A DNA stretch of 64,000 bases, from the NCBI RefSeq assembly GCF_031010195.1, contig NZ_JAUAMC010000012.1:1-64000 (forward strand), read 5' to 3'. The notes below the pieces were generated by a model that worked only from the letters and a program-made list of their open reading frames with translations, did no database searches and was not told the DNA's origin. Below are positions 18,328 through 26,940 of this stretch, one piece after another (position 1 is the stretch's first letter; each line of letters starts with the position of its first letter). The translations under genes and the position numbers were made by a program. Origin of the DNA: Halomonas sp. SpR8 (GTDB lineage Bacteria > Pseudomonadota > Gammaproteobacteria > Pseudomonadales > Halomonadaceae).

Positions 18328-19830
18328 ATGGAGCCTTCAACCCGCTTAGAGCGTATTCAGCTAAACAAAGCGACGATCAGTTTTGATGATCGCTTCACCC
18401 TAAGCGAGATTGAATGGACTATCGAACCCCACCAGCATTGGGTCATTACCGGCACCAATGGCTCAGGCAAATCGGCCCTGGCAGCCGCGCTTGCAGGCGT
18501 TGGCAAAATTGAAGCGGGCAGTGTTCAAGGGCTGCCCAAAAACGTTGGGTTGGTCTCTTTCGAAGCGCAGGCCGAGCTAATCGCCAAGGAGCTGAAAAAA
18601 GACGATGCCGATATCATGGATGTCATTTCACTCGGCACACCCGTTAGTGAAATGATTTTCGAGCAGTGCCAAGACCCTGAACTCGCCAGCGAGCTGGTCG
18701 AAAAGTTCGGGCTGACAAAACTCCTCGACCGTGCTTTTCGCAAACTCTCCACCGGCGAAACCCGCAAAGTGATGTTGATTCGCGCTTTGTCGAGCAAGCC
18801 GGACTTGCTGATTTTAGACGAGCCGTTTGATGGTTTGGACGTCGACACCCTCGCCATGCTGCAAGCCCATCTTGCCTCCATCATCGACACCGTGCCCATG
18901 GTGATGGTGCTGAATCGCTTCGATGAAATGCCAGACTTCATCACGCATGTTGCCTATTTAGATAAAGAGCGTGGGGATGAAGACCGTTCGGACAACAATA
19001 GAAGGGATAAGAAGCGTGGCGATAGAGGACGCTTAACACTCACGGTTGATCGCCAGGACAACGCCGCCTTCAATGAGCTCTACCAATTACTGCATTTGAA
19101 AACCACCAACCTAAGCGTGCCCGAGACCGATCCAGCCAACCAACTACCCGCTCTCGACCCCAGCCAGCCGTTAGTGAAGCTCAAGCAAGCAACTATCCAA
19201 TACGGCGATACGGTGATTGTCGATAAACTCGATTGGACAATTGAACAGGGCCAACACTGGCAGCTAAGTGGCCCTAACGGTAGTGGCAAAACCTGCGTGT
19301 TGTCGTTGATCACCGGCGATCATCCGCAGTGCTACACCAACGATATTTTCGTGTTTGGCTTCCAGCGCGGTAACGGCGAAAGCATCTGGCAGATCAAGCA
19401 GTTTATTGGCTATGTCTCCACCGGCCTGCAATGGGAGTACCGGGTTAGCACCAGCTGCAAAAACGTGATCATTTCCGGCTTCTATGACAGCATCGGTATG
19501 TACACAAAATCCACCGATCACCAAAAGCGAATTGCCGACCAATGGCTCGAACTGTTGCGCATGAAAGATCGCGCCGACCAGCCTTTTAACAAGCTCTCCT
19601 ACGGCGACCAGCGTTTGCTACTCATCGCCCGAGCCATGGTTAAACACCCGCCGCTGTTGATCCTAGACGAACCCTGCCTTGGCCTTGACGACATTAACCG
19701 CCAGCTCGTTCTCGCCCTTATCGAAAAAATCTGCCAAGGCTCAGAGACGACGGTTTTGTACGTTAACCACCACGCCGAAGACAAGATAGAAGGCATAGAG
19801 CACTATTTGGCGCTGGAGAAGAATCATTAA
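18328..19830 (+). CDS. modF: ModF-like protein with two ABC ATPase domains
   Basis: The 500-residue cytoplasmic protein has two ABC ATPase domains. Domain 1 has Walker A GTNGSGKS, signature LSTGETRK and Walker B LLILDEP. Domain 2 has Walker A GPNGSGKT, a modified signature LSYGDQRL and LLILDEP. It aligns with Escherichia coli ModF over its length (e.g. NGSGKSALAAALAG, RVSTSCKNVIISGFYDSIG). No membrane segments are present and no molybdate permease gene lies beside it; the function of ModF is poorly known. An Arg/Asp-rich insertion at about residues 212-240 (KERGDEDRSDNNRRDKKRGD) between the domains is absent from the Escherichia coli protein. AAGGA 8 bases before the ATG supports the start. 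Confidence 0.85.
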   Translation: MEPSTRLERIQLNKATISFDDRFTLSEIEWTIEPHQHWVITGTNGSGKSALAAALAGVGKIEAGSVQGLPKNVGLVSFEAQAELIAKELKKDDADIMDVISLGTPVSEMIFEQCQDPELASELVEKFGLTKLLDRAFRKLSTGETRKVMLIRALSSKPDLLILDEPFDGLDVDTLAMLQAHLASIIDTVPMVMVLNRFDEMPDFITHVAYLDKERGDEDRSDNNRRDKKRGDRGRLTLTVDRQDNAAFNELYQLLHLKTTNLSVPETDPANQLPALDPSQPLVKLKQATIQYGDTVIVDKLDWTIEQGQHWQLSGPNGSGKTCVLSLITGDHPQCYTNDIFVFGFQRGNGESIWQIKQFIGYVSTGLQWEYRVSTSCKNVIISGFYDSIGMYTKSTDHQKRIADQWLELLRMKDRADQPFNKLSYGDQRLLLIARAMVKHPPLLILDEPCLGLDDINRQLVLALIEKICQGSETTVLYVNHHAEDKIEGIEHYLALEKNH

Positions 19831-19877
19831 TTTTGCAAATAGTTAAAACAGCACCGACAGTGAAAATGGTCAGACAG

Positions 19878-20030
19878 CTAGCCTTTTTTGTCTATCGTTA
19901 CCTCCATGGATTTGCTATCGCCAGCAAACCATTTCTGAACATACAGCGTGCCCACGATAGGTGCCACTCCTTCTAAGCCAATACTGGGGGCGACGCCGAT
20001 CATGGGCAATAGCGAGAACCTATAAAACAT
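19878..20030 (-). CDS. Short ORF directly after the ECF41 sigma factor gene, unknown
   Basis: A 50-residue reading frame starts at the base after the sigma-factor stop (TAA then ATG, no gap). It reads MFYRFSLLPMIGVAPSIGLE and later GTLYVQKWFAGDSKSMEVTI. The first half is hydrophobic, the end charged. I do not recognise it. It may be a small translationally coupled membrane peptide or the remnant of a longer gene. Confidence 0.3.
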   Translation of the reverse strand: MFYRFSLLPMIGVAPSIGLEGVAPIVGTLYVQKWFAGDSKSMEVTIDKKG

Positions 20031-20906
20031 TTAGTTTTTCACGATGTGGCGTAATTTATCCGGGTTGCGGACAACATAGAGCGCCTGAATACGACTATCC
20101 GCGATATCCAGCATCATGATCTGAGGCAGTCCATCTTGTTCGATCGTTAACCACCCAGGCAACCCATTGGCGATCACAGGATTGACCCAGCAAGGGCTGG
20201 ATGAAGCCGACTTGCGGGCCAAACCTGCAAAGAACCGGCTTATTTTCTCTGCACCAATAATGAGCCTTCTCGCAGCCACTCTCTTACCACCACCATCGGT
20301 ATGCAGCGTCGCGTTTTCACTCAACAACACCTTCAATTCAGTAACATCGCCACTGCGTGCGGCTTCAAAGAAGCGTTGGGTCAGTTGACTGTGCTCACCA
20401 GTTGCTACCTGATAACGTGGTCGTGCAGCGTGTAACTTTTTCCGAGCCCGGCTGGCAAGTTGCCGACAGCTTGTTTCACTGCGTTCCAAGCTGACGGCTA
20501 CCTGTTTAAAATCCAGTCCAAATACATCGTGCAGTAGGAACGTAGCCCGCTCCAGAGGCGATAGCCGCTCCAACGCCAACATCAAAGCGAAAGAAACATC
20601 GCTGGCCAACGCCTCTGGGTCTTCTGGGGCATCCAGCGTTTCCACCAGCGGTTCAGGCAACCAGGGCCCCACATAAACCTCTCGTTGCCGCTGAGCCCCC
20701 CTAAGGTGATCAAGACAAAGCCGACTAATGATGGTCGTCAAGTAGGCGCGCACATCGTTCACCGAAAGGTGGTCAACAGCGTGCCAACGCAAGTAGGCAT
20801 CCTGCACCACATCTTCCGCTTCACTCACCGACCCCAGCATTCGATAGGCGATACCGGTCAAATAACGGCGCCAGTGATTAAACTGGCGCGCAGGCTGTTC
20901 CGTCAT
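20031..20906 (-). CDS. ECF41-type RNA polymerase sigma factor with SnoaL-like C-terminal domain
   Basis: The 291-residue protein has sigma region 2 at about 10-75 (AYRMLGSVSEAEDVVQDAYLRW), a linker with WLPEP, and region 4 at about 110-165 (ERSETSCRQLASRARKKL). A SnoaL-like extension of about 110 residues carries the two ECF41 hallmarks: DGGGKR and, near the end, NPDKL. In ECF41 factors this extension replaces an anti-sigma factor and controls activity. The genes upstream in the same direction encode a Rid protein and an AhpD-like carboxymuconolactone decarboxylase, the classical ECF41 partner. A matching promoter lies at 21944-21970, so the unit is probably autoregulated. Confidence 0.92.
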   Translation of the reverse strand: MTEQPARQFNHWRRYLTGIAYRMLGSVSEAEDVVQDAYLRWHAVDHLSVNDVRAYLTTIISRLCLDHLRGAQRQREVYVGPWLPEPLVETLDAPEDPEALASDVSFALMLALERLSPLERATFLLHDVFGLDFKQVAVSLERSETSCRQLASRARKKLHAARPRYQVATGEHSQLTQRFFEAARSGDVTELKVLLSENATLHTDGGGKRVAARRLIIGAEKISRFFAGLARKSASSSPCWVNPVIANGLPGWLTIEQDGLPQIMMLDIADSRIQALYVVRNPDKLRHIVKN

Positions 20907-20921
20907 AGTGACTGTCTCCCG

Positions 20922-21401
20922 CTAGTCAAGAACGGCGGTCGCGTCCACTTCAAACAACATGCCGTCCAGCGCTAACCGCGGTACCGGAATAAGCGTTTGC
21001 GCAGGCAGCGCATCACCAAAGGTTTCCCTCACATGGCGGGTCATCACCTCCAACATGGAAGGATCATAATTAACTACATAGGTGTTAATACGGGTGACCT
21101 GCTGCGGGCTCGCATTCAGATCATCCAGCACAATTCGCAGGTTACGATAGGCTTGGGCAACTTGATCCGCAAATGACTCTGGCAGTATTCCCTGAGCATT
21201 TTCTCCTCCCTGACCGGCAATGTAGGCGACCCGGTTGCCGCCGCTGGCAACCACCGCATGGCTATATCCGTTAGGAGCAGGATCATAAAGTTCCGTGGGG
21301 TTGACGATAGCCGTTGTTACCCCGCCGGCGTAAGCAGTGTTCAGCATCATACTCATAGCGATAACTCCAAATTTAAAATGTTTGAGGCAACAGGAATACA
21401 T
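20922..21401 (-). CDS. Exported Rid-family (RidA/YjgF-like) protein
   Basis: The 159-residue protein begins with a signal peptide (KHFKFGVIAMSMMLNTAYA) and continues as a Rid-fold domain of about 130 residues (VAYIAGQGGENAQG, LRIVLDDLNASPQQVTRINTYVV, PAQTLIPVPRLALDGMLFEVDA). Rid proteins deaminate reactive enamines, but many paralogues lack this activity; here the conserved catalytic Arg position reads PVPRLA. The start at 21401 has CAGGAG 8 bases upstream and includes the full signal peptide; a second ATG at 21356 with GGAG is possible but would lose it. It lies between the ECF41 gene (15-base gap) and the AhpD-like gene. Confidence 0.78.
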   Translation of the reverse strand: MYSCCLKHFKFGVIAMSMMLNTAYAGGVTTAIVNPTELYDPAPNGYSHAVVASGGNRVAYIAGQGGENAQGILPESFADQVAQAYRNLRIVLDDLNASPQQVTRINTYVVNYDPSMLEVMTRHVRETFGDALPAQTLIPVPRLALDGMLFEVDATAVLD

Positions 21402-21423
21402 GAAACAAACTCCTGAACTCTGA

Positions 21424-21882
21424 TCAGCGGGCGATTTTCGCCTCATTCGGATGAACCGAACGAAATCCCACACTAATGCGGTTCCAGACATTAATCGCCC
21501 CAATCAGTAATGTGAGGTCAACGAATTCTTTCTCGGTAAAATGCGCGAGGCCCTGCTCGTAAGCCCTCGTTGGAGCGCCCGTGTCAGGCAGCCTTGTTAA
21601 CGTTTCGGTCCAGGCCAACGCCGCCCTCTCACGTGGTGTATAAAGAGTTGACTCTCGCCATGCAGACAACAGGTAGAACCGTTCCTCGCTCTCCCCCGCG
21701 GCACGGGCATCACTGGTATGCATATGCAGGCAATAGGCGCAGCCGTTGATCTGAGAGGCGCGTGTTTTAACCAGCATAGCCAGGCTAAACTCCAACCCAC
21801 AATGACGAACGTACTCCTCTAGCTTAGTCATCGCGGCAATACCTTCGGGAGAGGCTTTATAGGCATTCAGGCGTGTTTCCAT
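21424..21882 (-). CDS. AhpD-like carboxymuconolactone decarboxylase-family protein, ECF41 partner
   Basis: The 152-residue protein of the CMD/AhpD fold has the redox motif CAYCLHMH (CxxC with the following His) that gives alkylhydroperoxidase-like activity in the AhpD group. The C-terminal half (FVDLTLLIGAINVWNRISVGF) is typical. The start at 21882 has AGGAG 8 bases upstream, better than an ATG at 21924. It is the first gene of the ECF41 unit. Genes of this family are the most frequent ECF41 neighbours and known targets of these sigma factors. Confidence 0.88.
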   Translation of the reverse strand: METRLNAYKASPEGIAAMTKLEEYVRHCGLEFSLAMLVKTRASQINGCAYCLHMHTSDARAAGESEERFYLLSAWRESTLYTPRERAALAWTETLTRLPDTGAPTRAYEQGLAHFTEKEFVDLTLLIGAINVWNRISVGFRSVHPNEAKIAR

Positions 21883-21943
21883 TATCTTGCTCCTCTGTGC
21901 TAAATGGAGTGAAAAGATATCCATTACTAGTCCTACAGAGGTA

Positions 21944-21970
21944 GACGAAACAGCCTTAGCGTTTGTGACA
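21944..21970 (-). promoter_or_regulatory. ECF41-type promoter upstream of the AhpD-like gene
   Basis: On the minus strand TGTCACA (21970-21964) and CGTC (21947-21944) are separated by exactly 16 bases. This is the described ECF41 promoter consensus (TGTCACA, 16-17 base spacer, CGTC). The -10 element lies about 62 bases before the start of the AhpD-like gene. The next two genes in the same direction include the ECF41 factor itself. Confidence 0.85.
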
Positions 21971-22184
21971 TGGCGGGGAATAATTTAAAAAATATTAGCC
22001 GCCCAGGTGGCCCAATCCAGTAGCACACTTACAACACTCTGCAGGCGGAAAGGGCCCTATCAGATCGTCCACAAACATGGACTTTAAGTTTATAAATTGC
22101 ATCTCGCCGTAGCTTTGTACACCTCTATAAACTGCTCTCTTGCTCGAACGGGACTTCCCCTACATCACCAATGCGAGAGAAACC

Positions 22185-23060
22185 ATGAACAAGATTTCCA
22201 TTATAGGACTCGGCGCCATGGGCACCGCAGTTGCGAACGCCTTCCTGAAAAAAGACCTGACCGTAACGGTTTGGAATCGCTCACCGCACAAAGCGCAGTC
22301 ACTGATAGCCAGAGGCGCGCACCACGCCATACACATCGACGAGGCGCTGGGAGCTAGTTCACTACTACTTATTTCAGTGCTGGACTACTCCGCCGTGCAA
22401 GACATTTTTCACCTTGTGACCGACGGGCACTTGGACGGCAAGACAGTGGTCAACCTCACCAACGGCACTCCCGAGGAGGCGCGGAAAATGGCTGCGTGGG
22501 TAAACGCCCAAGGCGCAGCCTATATCGATGGCGGCATTATGGTGACGCCAGAGCTGATTGGCCAACCCAACGCTTTTGTCCTGTACAGCGGTGCTGAAGA
22601 CTCGTTTCGTGCCGTTGAATCGACGCTGACCATACTGGGCAGCCCAGCCTATGTGGGCGAAGACCCTGCCCTTGCGCCCTTGTATGATTTGAGCCTGCTC
22701 AGTGCAATGTTCGGGATGTTTGGAGGCTTTCTGCATGCCGCTGCACTACTGCGCTCTGAGGCAGTTCCCGCCGCGCATGGCACGCCTATGATTATGTCGC
22801 TACTCAAGGCCATGATCGAACTCTTTCCCGAGATCGCTCACGAGATTGACACCCGGGAATACCCCACACCCAGTTCGAACAACGCCATGATGGCTACGGC
22901 CTTGCGCAACGTGCTGGATGGAAGCCGGGAGCAGGGCGTGCGCGATGACTTGATCGAACCTGTCTGGCAACTGTTTCACCAAGGTGTGCAGAATGGCCAG
23001 GCAGCGCGGGATATCTCAGCGTTGGTTCCTCTGCTGTTCATGAGTCATTCGGCAAGCTGA
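22185..23060 (+). CDS. Imine-reductase-like NAD(P)-dependent oxidoreductase (6PGDH/HIBADH superfamily)
   Basis: The 291-residue protein has an N-terminal Rossmann domain (IIGLGAMGTAVANAFL, then VWNRSPHKAQ, suggesting NADPH). The C-terminal part follows the imine reductase pattern: GGIMVTPELIGQPNAFVLYSG and LYDLSLLSAMFGMFGGFLHA. It probably reduces a C=N bond of a small imine or a beta-hydroxyacid-like substrate. The start at 22185 is chosen because the Rossmann fold begins there. It converges on and overlaps by 16 bases a LysR gene. Its closeness to the ECF41/Rid unit (Rid proteins act on imines) is noteworthy, but it is on the other strand. Confidence 0.8.
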   Translation: MNKISIIGLGAMGTAVANAFLKKDLTVTVWNRSPHKAQSLIARGAHHAIHIDEALGASSLLLISVLDYSAVQDIFHLVTDGHLDGKTVVNLTNGTPEEARKMAAWVNAQGAAYIDGGIMVTPELIGQPNAFVLYSGAEDSFRAVESTLTILGSPAYVGEDPALAPLYDLSLLSAMFGMFGGFLHAAALLRSEAVPAAHGTPMIMSLLKAMIELFPEIAHEIDTREYPTPSSNNAMMATALRNVLDGSREQGVRDDLIEPVWQLFHQGVQNGQAARDISALVPLLFMSHSAS

Positions 23061-23950
23061 TCGCTCAACCGCTGGAAGATCAAGTCCGCCACTACGCGCA
23101 CCGATGGCAGTTGACCGCGTCGGTACGGCATCAGTAACGTGGAGGCGATCTTACCTGCCGTCCAATCTGGCAATACCCGATGAAGCTGCCCGGCGCCGAT
23201 TGCTTGCTCACAAAGGCGGCTCGGCAGGCAAGCGATGCCCAATCCGGCCTTGGCGGCTTCCATCAGAGGGATGGTTTCGTTCGCATAGTAGCGGGCCGGC
23301 AAAGTGACTCTCTGTATCTCTCCCTCGCGGTTACTCAGCGTCCATCCGGTATCGCCAAGCGTTGGGAATAGCCCTTCAGTACCCTCCAGGTCCGATGGTT
23401 GTCGGGCGGGACCCAGCCGTGCCAAGTACCCTGCCGAAGCGACCAACCAAAACGCATCTGTACAAAGCCGACGTTGCACCAGCCCCGAGTCCGGCAGGGG
23501 GTTCACGTGATCCCTAATCGCGATATCAACTCCCTCCTGAATGATGTCCACAAAACTATCTGTGATATGCAGCGCAACACGAATTTTCGGATAGGCAACA
23601 GCAACGTCTGGTAACAGTGGTGCCAGGAAATGCTGAGCGGTCGGAATAGAGGCGGTCACCCGAACCGTTCCGCTGGGCTCGGCCAGTCGACCAAAGATCA
23701 CATGCTCAGCCGCCTCCGCCTCAATCAGCATAGCCGAAGCGTGTCGGTAAAGCGCCAGCCCCAGCTCGGTCACGGTAAAACTGCGCGACGTCCGGTGAAT
23801 CAACCGCACACCAGCCTGCTGCTCAAGCTGCTTTATCCGTTTGCTGAGAGTTGACTTGGGCACATTCAGCTGTCGGCTTGCAGCGGTGAACCCCCCGTGG
23901 TTCACCACCTGCACGAACACTTTCAGGTCATTGAGGCTTAACGTACTCAT
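23045..23950 (-). CDS. LysR-family transcriptional regulator
   Basis: The 301-residue protein has an N-terminal HTH (FTAASRQLNVPKSTLSKRIKQLE) and a LysR substrate-binding domain with the CrgA-like core (VDIAIRDHVNPLPDSGLVQRRL). The start at 23950 has AAGGA 4 bases upstream. The 3' end overlaps the converging imine-reductase-like gene by 16 bases, so the two transcripts are antisense at their ends. The target is unknown. Confidence 0.88.
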   Translation of the reverse strand: MSTLSLNDLKVFVQVVNHGGFTAASRQLNVPKSTLSKRIKQLEQQAGVRLIHRTSRSFTVTELGLALYRHASAMLIEAEAAEHVIFGRLAEPSGTVRVTASIPTAQHFLAPLLPDVAVAYPKIRVALHITDSFVDIIQEGVDIAIRDHVNPLPDSGLVQRRLCTDAFWLVASAGYLARLGPARQPSDLEGTEGLFPTLGDTGWTLSNREGEIQRVTLPARYYANETIPLMEAAKAGLGIACLPSRLCEQAIGAGQLHRVLPDWTAGKIASTLLMPYRRGQLPSVRVVADLIFQRLSDQLAE

Positions 23951-24122
23951 AAGGTCCTTGAATTCAGCGGTATTCGATATACGTATACTCATGAGACGCT
24001 AAGCGTAAATGAGCACCGCCATCTCAATGATGGAGGAAATAGTACGTAAGGCCTTTGAGTGGCCTTCAGGGAAATCACACAACGCCCCTATCTCACGTGG
24101 TGCTAAAGAAGAGATTTCACCA

Positions 24123-25058
24123 TCACACAGCCTCTGCTTCACGTGCTTCACTCGGCGGGTGTCCAATAATGCGTTTGAACGCGCGACTGAATGAGGCCTC
24201 GGAGTCATAGCCAAGCCGGTTAGCGACCACGGCAATGCGCATATTGTCCCGTGCTATCCACTGTCGAGCCTGAAACATCTTTACCCGCGCAACATACTTG
24301 GCGGGAGTCACGCCTAACATACGGCTAAACTTCTCGTTAAAGCTTGAGCGCGAAGCCCCCATGACATGTGCCAACTCGGCGACTGACCAATCGCGCTCCG
24401 GTTGCGTGTGAATGGCTGCCAACACCTTGCCGAGCTGTGGACAGCGCACGGCTGCAATCCAGCCGCTGGAGTCGTCGCTGCAGGCACACTCAATCCAAGC
24501 GCGAATAATACTGGCGGCCAGCACATCGGCCAAACGGGCAAGTATGCCGCAGGCACCGATCCGATCCAGGCTAACCTCTCGCTCCATTGCCTCCAGTAAA
24601 GCAGGTACCGATGGGTCGCGTTTAGCCAAATCGCTTGCGCGCATCATGTCAGGCATCATCGCGATCAGTGGATGTAGCGGGTCGAGATTGAAGTGCATGG
24701 CACCACAGAAAAGCACATCCGGTTCAATATCGCCCTCTTCTGATTCACTGTTCACCAGATAAATATTCTCAGAGACCGGCCTACGAGCCAATGTAGCCAT
24801 ATCCACTGCTGGCACGTTCTGCGAGCTGGCCATTACGTGGAACCCACCGCGCGGAAAGAGCACCGCATCGCCAGGGCTCAGATAAGTCCAGTCGATTGTC
24901 TCGGTACGCAACCAGCACCCGCCTTGAGCCACAAAATGAAAATGTGCTGCTGACTGGGCAGAGGTTGTGACAGCCCAAGGGGCGCGCAGCAAGCAGCGAC
25001 CATACTCCACGCCCTCAAGGCGCAGGCCGAGCAGAATTTCAGTTAATGTGTCGCGCAT
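24123..25058 (-). CDS. AraC-family transcriptional regulator (cupin N-terminal domain)
   Basis: The 311-residue protein has an AraC cupin_6-type ligand domain (about 10-190; LSPGDAVLFPRGGFHVM) and a C-terminal double HTH (about 205-305; SVAELAHVMGASRSSFNEKF and VVANRLGYDSEASFSRAF). It is divergent from an MFS gene (gap 112 bases) that it may control. A diverged copy of about 100 bases of its HTH region is found at 33011-33110. Confidence 0.88.
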   Translation of the reverse strand: MRDTLTEILLGLRLEGVEYGRCLLRAPWAVTTSAQSAAHFHFVAQGGCWLRTETIDWTYLSPGDAVLFPRGGFHVMASSQNVPAVDMATLARRPVSENIYLVNSESEEGDIEPDVLFCGAMHFNLDPLHPLIAMMPDMMRASDLAKRDPSVPALLEAMEREVSLDRIGACGILARLADVLAASIIRAWIECACSDDSSGWIAAVRCPQLGKVLAAIHTQPERDWSVAELAHVMGASRSSFNEKFSRMLGVTPAKYVARVKMFQARQWIARDNMRIAVVANRLGYDSEASFSRAFKRIIGHPPSEAREAEAV

Positions 25059-25170
25059 ATTAATGGACTCAATTTGGACAAATAGTCATGACTTAAGGAT
25101 TTTATATCATAGAAAAGCCAAAATCTTACTTTTACACTGCCGTTCCAACTAACACTTTAGTAGGCCTGCA

Positions 25171-26388
25171 ATGAACAACACTACTTGCTCCGCTAGCCAG
25201 TCGTTACTAATAGCAACACCCACTGATGAACCTACCCCAGCCAATTGGATGGGTATTGTCAGCCTCGCGCTGGGGGTTTTTGGTTTGGTGACTGCCGAAT
25301 TTTTACCGGCCAGCTTGCTGACGGCCATGGCAGCAGATCTCAATATATCCGCTGGCGCCGCAGGCCAGGCGGTCACGGCTACCGCTGCGGTAGCTGCGCT
25401 TGCCGCGCTAACACTCCCACTTCTTACCCGCAATTTTGATCGCAGGTTTGTGCTGCTTGGTTTATCGCTACTGCTCGTTGTTTCCAATGCCATGGCAGCA
25501 ACGGCGAATAGCTTTTTTATTTTAATTATTGCTCGCGTATTGCTGGGAATTGCCTTGGGAGGGTTCTGGTCGATGGCCGCTGCGCTAGCAATGCGCATGG
25601 TGCCCGATAACCTGTTTGCCCGCGCCATGTCTATTGTTCTGACGGGTGTGTCTGTCGCTACCGTTTGTGCAGCGCCTCTGGGCGCCTATATTGGTGGTCT
25701 CTGGGGGTGGCGCAGTGCGTTTATTGCCGCCGGTTGCCTTAGTCTGGTAACGCTCGTGGCTCAGCTTTTCGCCATTCCCGCCATGCCGCCAAAAGACAAC
25801 CCAAGTTCGCGCACTCTCTTCCATCTGCTCAAACGCACGCAGGTTCGTGTTGTGCTACTAGCCGTGGTGCTGATGATTTCAGGTCATTTTGCCGGATTTA
25901 CCTACATACGACCGCTCCTTGAAGAAGTGGCGCAACTATCCGTCAGTGCAATCTCTGCTGTACTGCTCGGCTTTGGTATTGGTGGCTTCTTTGGCAATTT
26001 CGCCGGTGCATTTATCGCTGAGCGTAGCGAGCGCAACGCCATTCTATTTGGTGGGGCACTCATTATTGCGATCACCATTACGTTACTGTTCGCGGGTAGT
26101 TTGGCCAGCGTTACTGCTGTATCTATCGCACTGTGGGGGTTTGCTTTTGGCGCGTTTCCCATCGGATTTCAAACCTGGATAGTTCGCGCTGCGCCGGATC
26201 AGGTTGAAGCGGCAGGAGGCTTGATAGTTGCCGCCTTTCAGGTTGCTATCGCCAGTGGCGCCATAGGCGGTGGTATATTAGTGGATTACCTCGGCGCTTT
26301 GGGTGGACCCCTATTAGCTCTGATCACTATCAGTCTGGGAACACTGCTTGTGTTGTCATTTGGGCCACGCTCAAAACGCCCGGCCTGA
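25171..26388 (+). CDS. MFS efflux transporter, NepI-like
   Basis: The 405-residue protein has twelve hydrophobic segments and aligns by pattern with the Escherichia coli purine ribonucleoside exporter NepI: EFLPASLLTAMAADL near the start, LLGIALGGFWSMAAALAMRMVP in the middle, FAGFTYIRPLLEE in the second half. It is a proton-driven exporter; the actual substrate is unknown. It is divergent from an AraC regulator and followed by a terminator. Confidence 0.85.
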   Translation: MNNTTCSASQSLLIATPTDEPTPANWMGIVSLALGVFGLVTAEFLPASLLTAMAADLNISAGAAGQAVTATAAVAALAALTLPLLTRNFDRRFVLLGLSLLLVVSNAMAATANSFFILIIARVLLGIALGGFWSMAAALAMRMVPDNLFARAMSIVLTGVSVATVCAAPLGAYIGGLWGWRSAFIAAGCLSLVTLVAQLFAIPAMPPKDNPSSRTLFHLLKRTQVRVVLLAVVLMISGHFAGFTYIRPLLEEVAQLSVSAISAVLLGFGIGGFFGNFAGAFIAERSERNAILFGGALIIAITITLLFAGSLASVTAVSIALWGFAFGAFPIGFQTWIVRAAPDQVEAAGGLIVAAFQVAIASGAIGGGILVDYLGALGGPLLALITISLGTLLVLSFGPRSKRPA

Positions 26389-26394
26389 TAGCAA

Positions 26395-26435
26395 GAAAGC
26401 CGGGGGACAGTAATACTTCCCCGGCTTTCCTTTGG
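26395..26435. terminator. Terminator hairpin after the NepI-like gene
   Basis: GAAAGCCGGGG (26395-26405) and CCCCGGCTTTC (26419-26429) form a perfect 11-base stem with a 13-base loop, 6 bases after the stop codon. The T-run that follows is short (CTTTGG). It may act on both strands, since a MerR gene ends nearby at 26507. Confidence 0.75.
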
Positions 26436-26506
26436 ACTAGACCACTCAGCAAAAACGTAGTGTCTCAAGCATTATATGCCCCTTGAAATTACCGCTACCT
26501 AGCGCT

Positions 26507-26860
26507 TTAGCGCCTTTCTATATCGCACAAGAAACGCTCCAGAATGGCTCGGCTTTGGGCCAGTTTCGCCGCTTTCTGGTCAGTAAGACGAATTTGTTCA
26601 TGCAAGACATTGCGCAGTTCGTCACAGGGTTCGAAGACAGGCTCCTCGCCTCTCACACAGGGTAAAAACTGCTGGATAGTCGCAAGGGTCATGCCTGCCG
26701 AACCAAGCAGCTTGATCCGCTCGACAGTGCGGACCTCATTCGGAACATAATCACGATACCCACTCGCGCTGCGCTTCGGCTTTAGCAAGCCAGCCTCTTC
26801 ATAGTAACGCAGCATGCGGATGCTCACGCCGGTACGTTTTGCTAATTCACCTATTTTCAT
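26507..26860 (-). CDS. MerR-family transcriptional regulator
   Basis: The 117-residue protein has an N-terminal winged HTH (MKIGELAKRTGVSIRMLRYY), the MerR helix pair (GYRDYVPNEVRTVERIKLLGSAG) and a C-terminal coiled coil. The start at 26860 has AGAGGA 4 bases upstream. Cysteines are present near 78 (LPCVRG) and 86 (EPCDEL), but no clear metal-site pattern was recognised. A palindrome inside an over-long promoter spacer lies in the divergent region and should be its operator. Confidence 0.9.
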   Translation of the reverse strand: MKIGELAKRTGVSIRMLRYYEEAGLLKPKRSASGYRDYVPNEVRTVERIKLLGSAGMTLATIQQFLPCVRGEEPVFEPCDELRNVLHEQIRLTDQKAAKLAQSRAILERFLCDIERR

Positions 26861-26869
26861 TTCATCCTC

Positions 26870-26901
26870 TTGACCCTTACAGCACTGTAAGGGTTTAGGG
26901 T
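26870..26901 (+). promoter_or_regulatory. MerR-type promoter/operator for the class IV aminotransferase gene
   Basis: A -35 box TTGACC (26870-26875) and a weak -10 TAGGGT (26896-26901) are separated by 20 bases. This over-long spacing is characteristic of MerR-controlled promoters. The spacer holds the perfect inverted repeat CCCTTACAG-CA-CTGTAAGGG (26874-26893). It reads toward the gene at 26941 and lies just upstream of merR. Confidence 0.8.
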
Positions 26902-26940
26902 AGTGACTCCTCACTGCCAGTTCAATCAGGAGTCAATACC

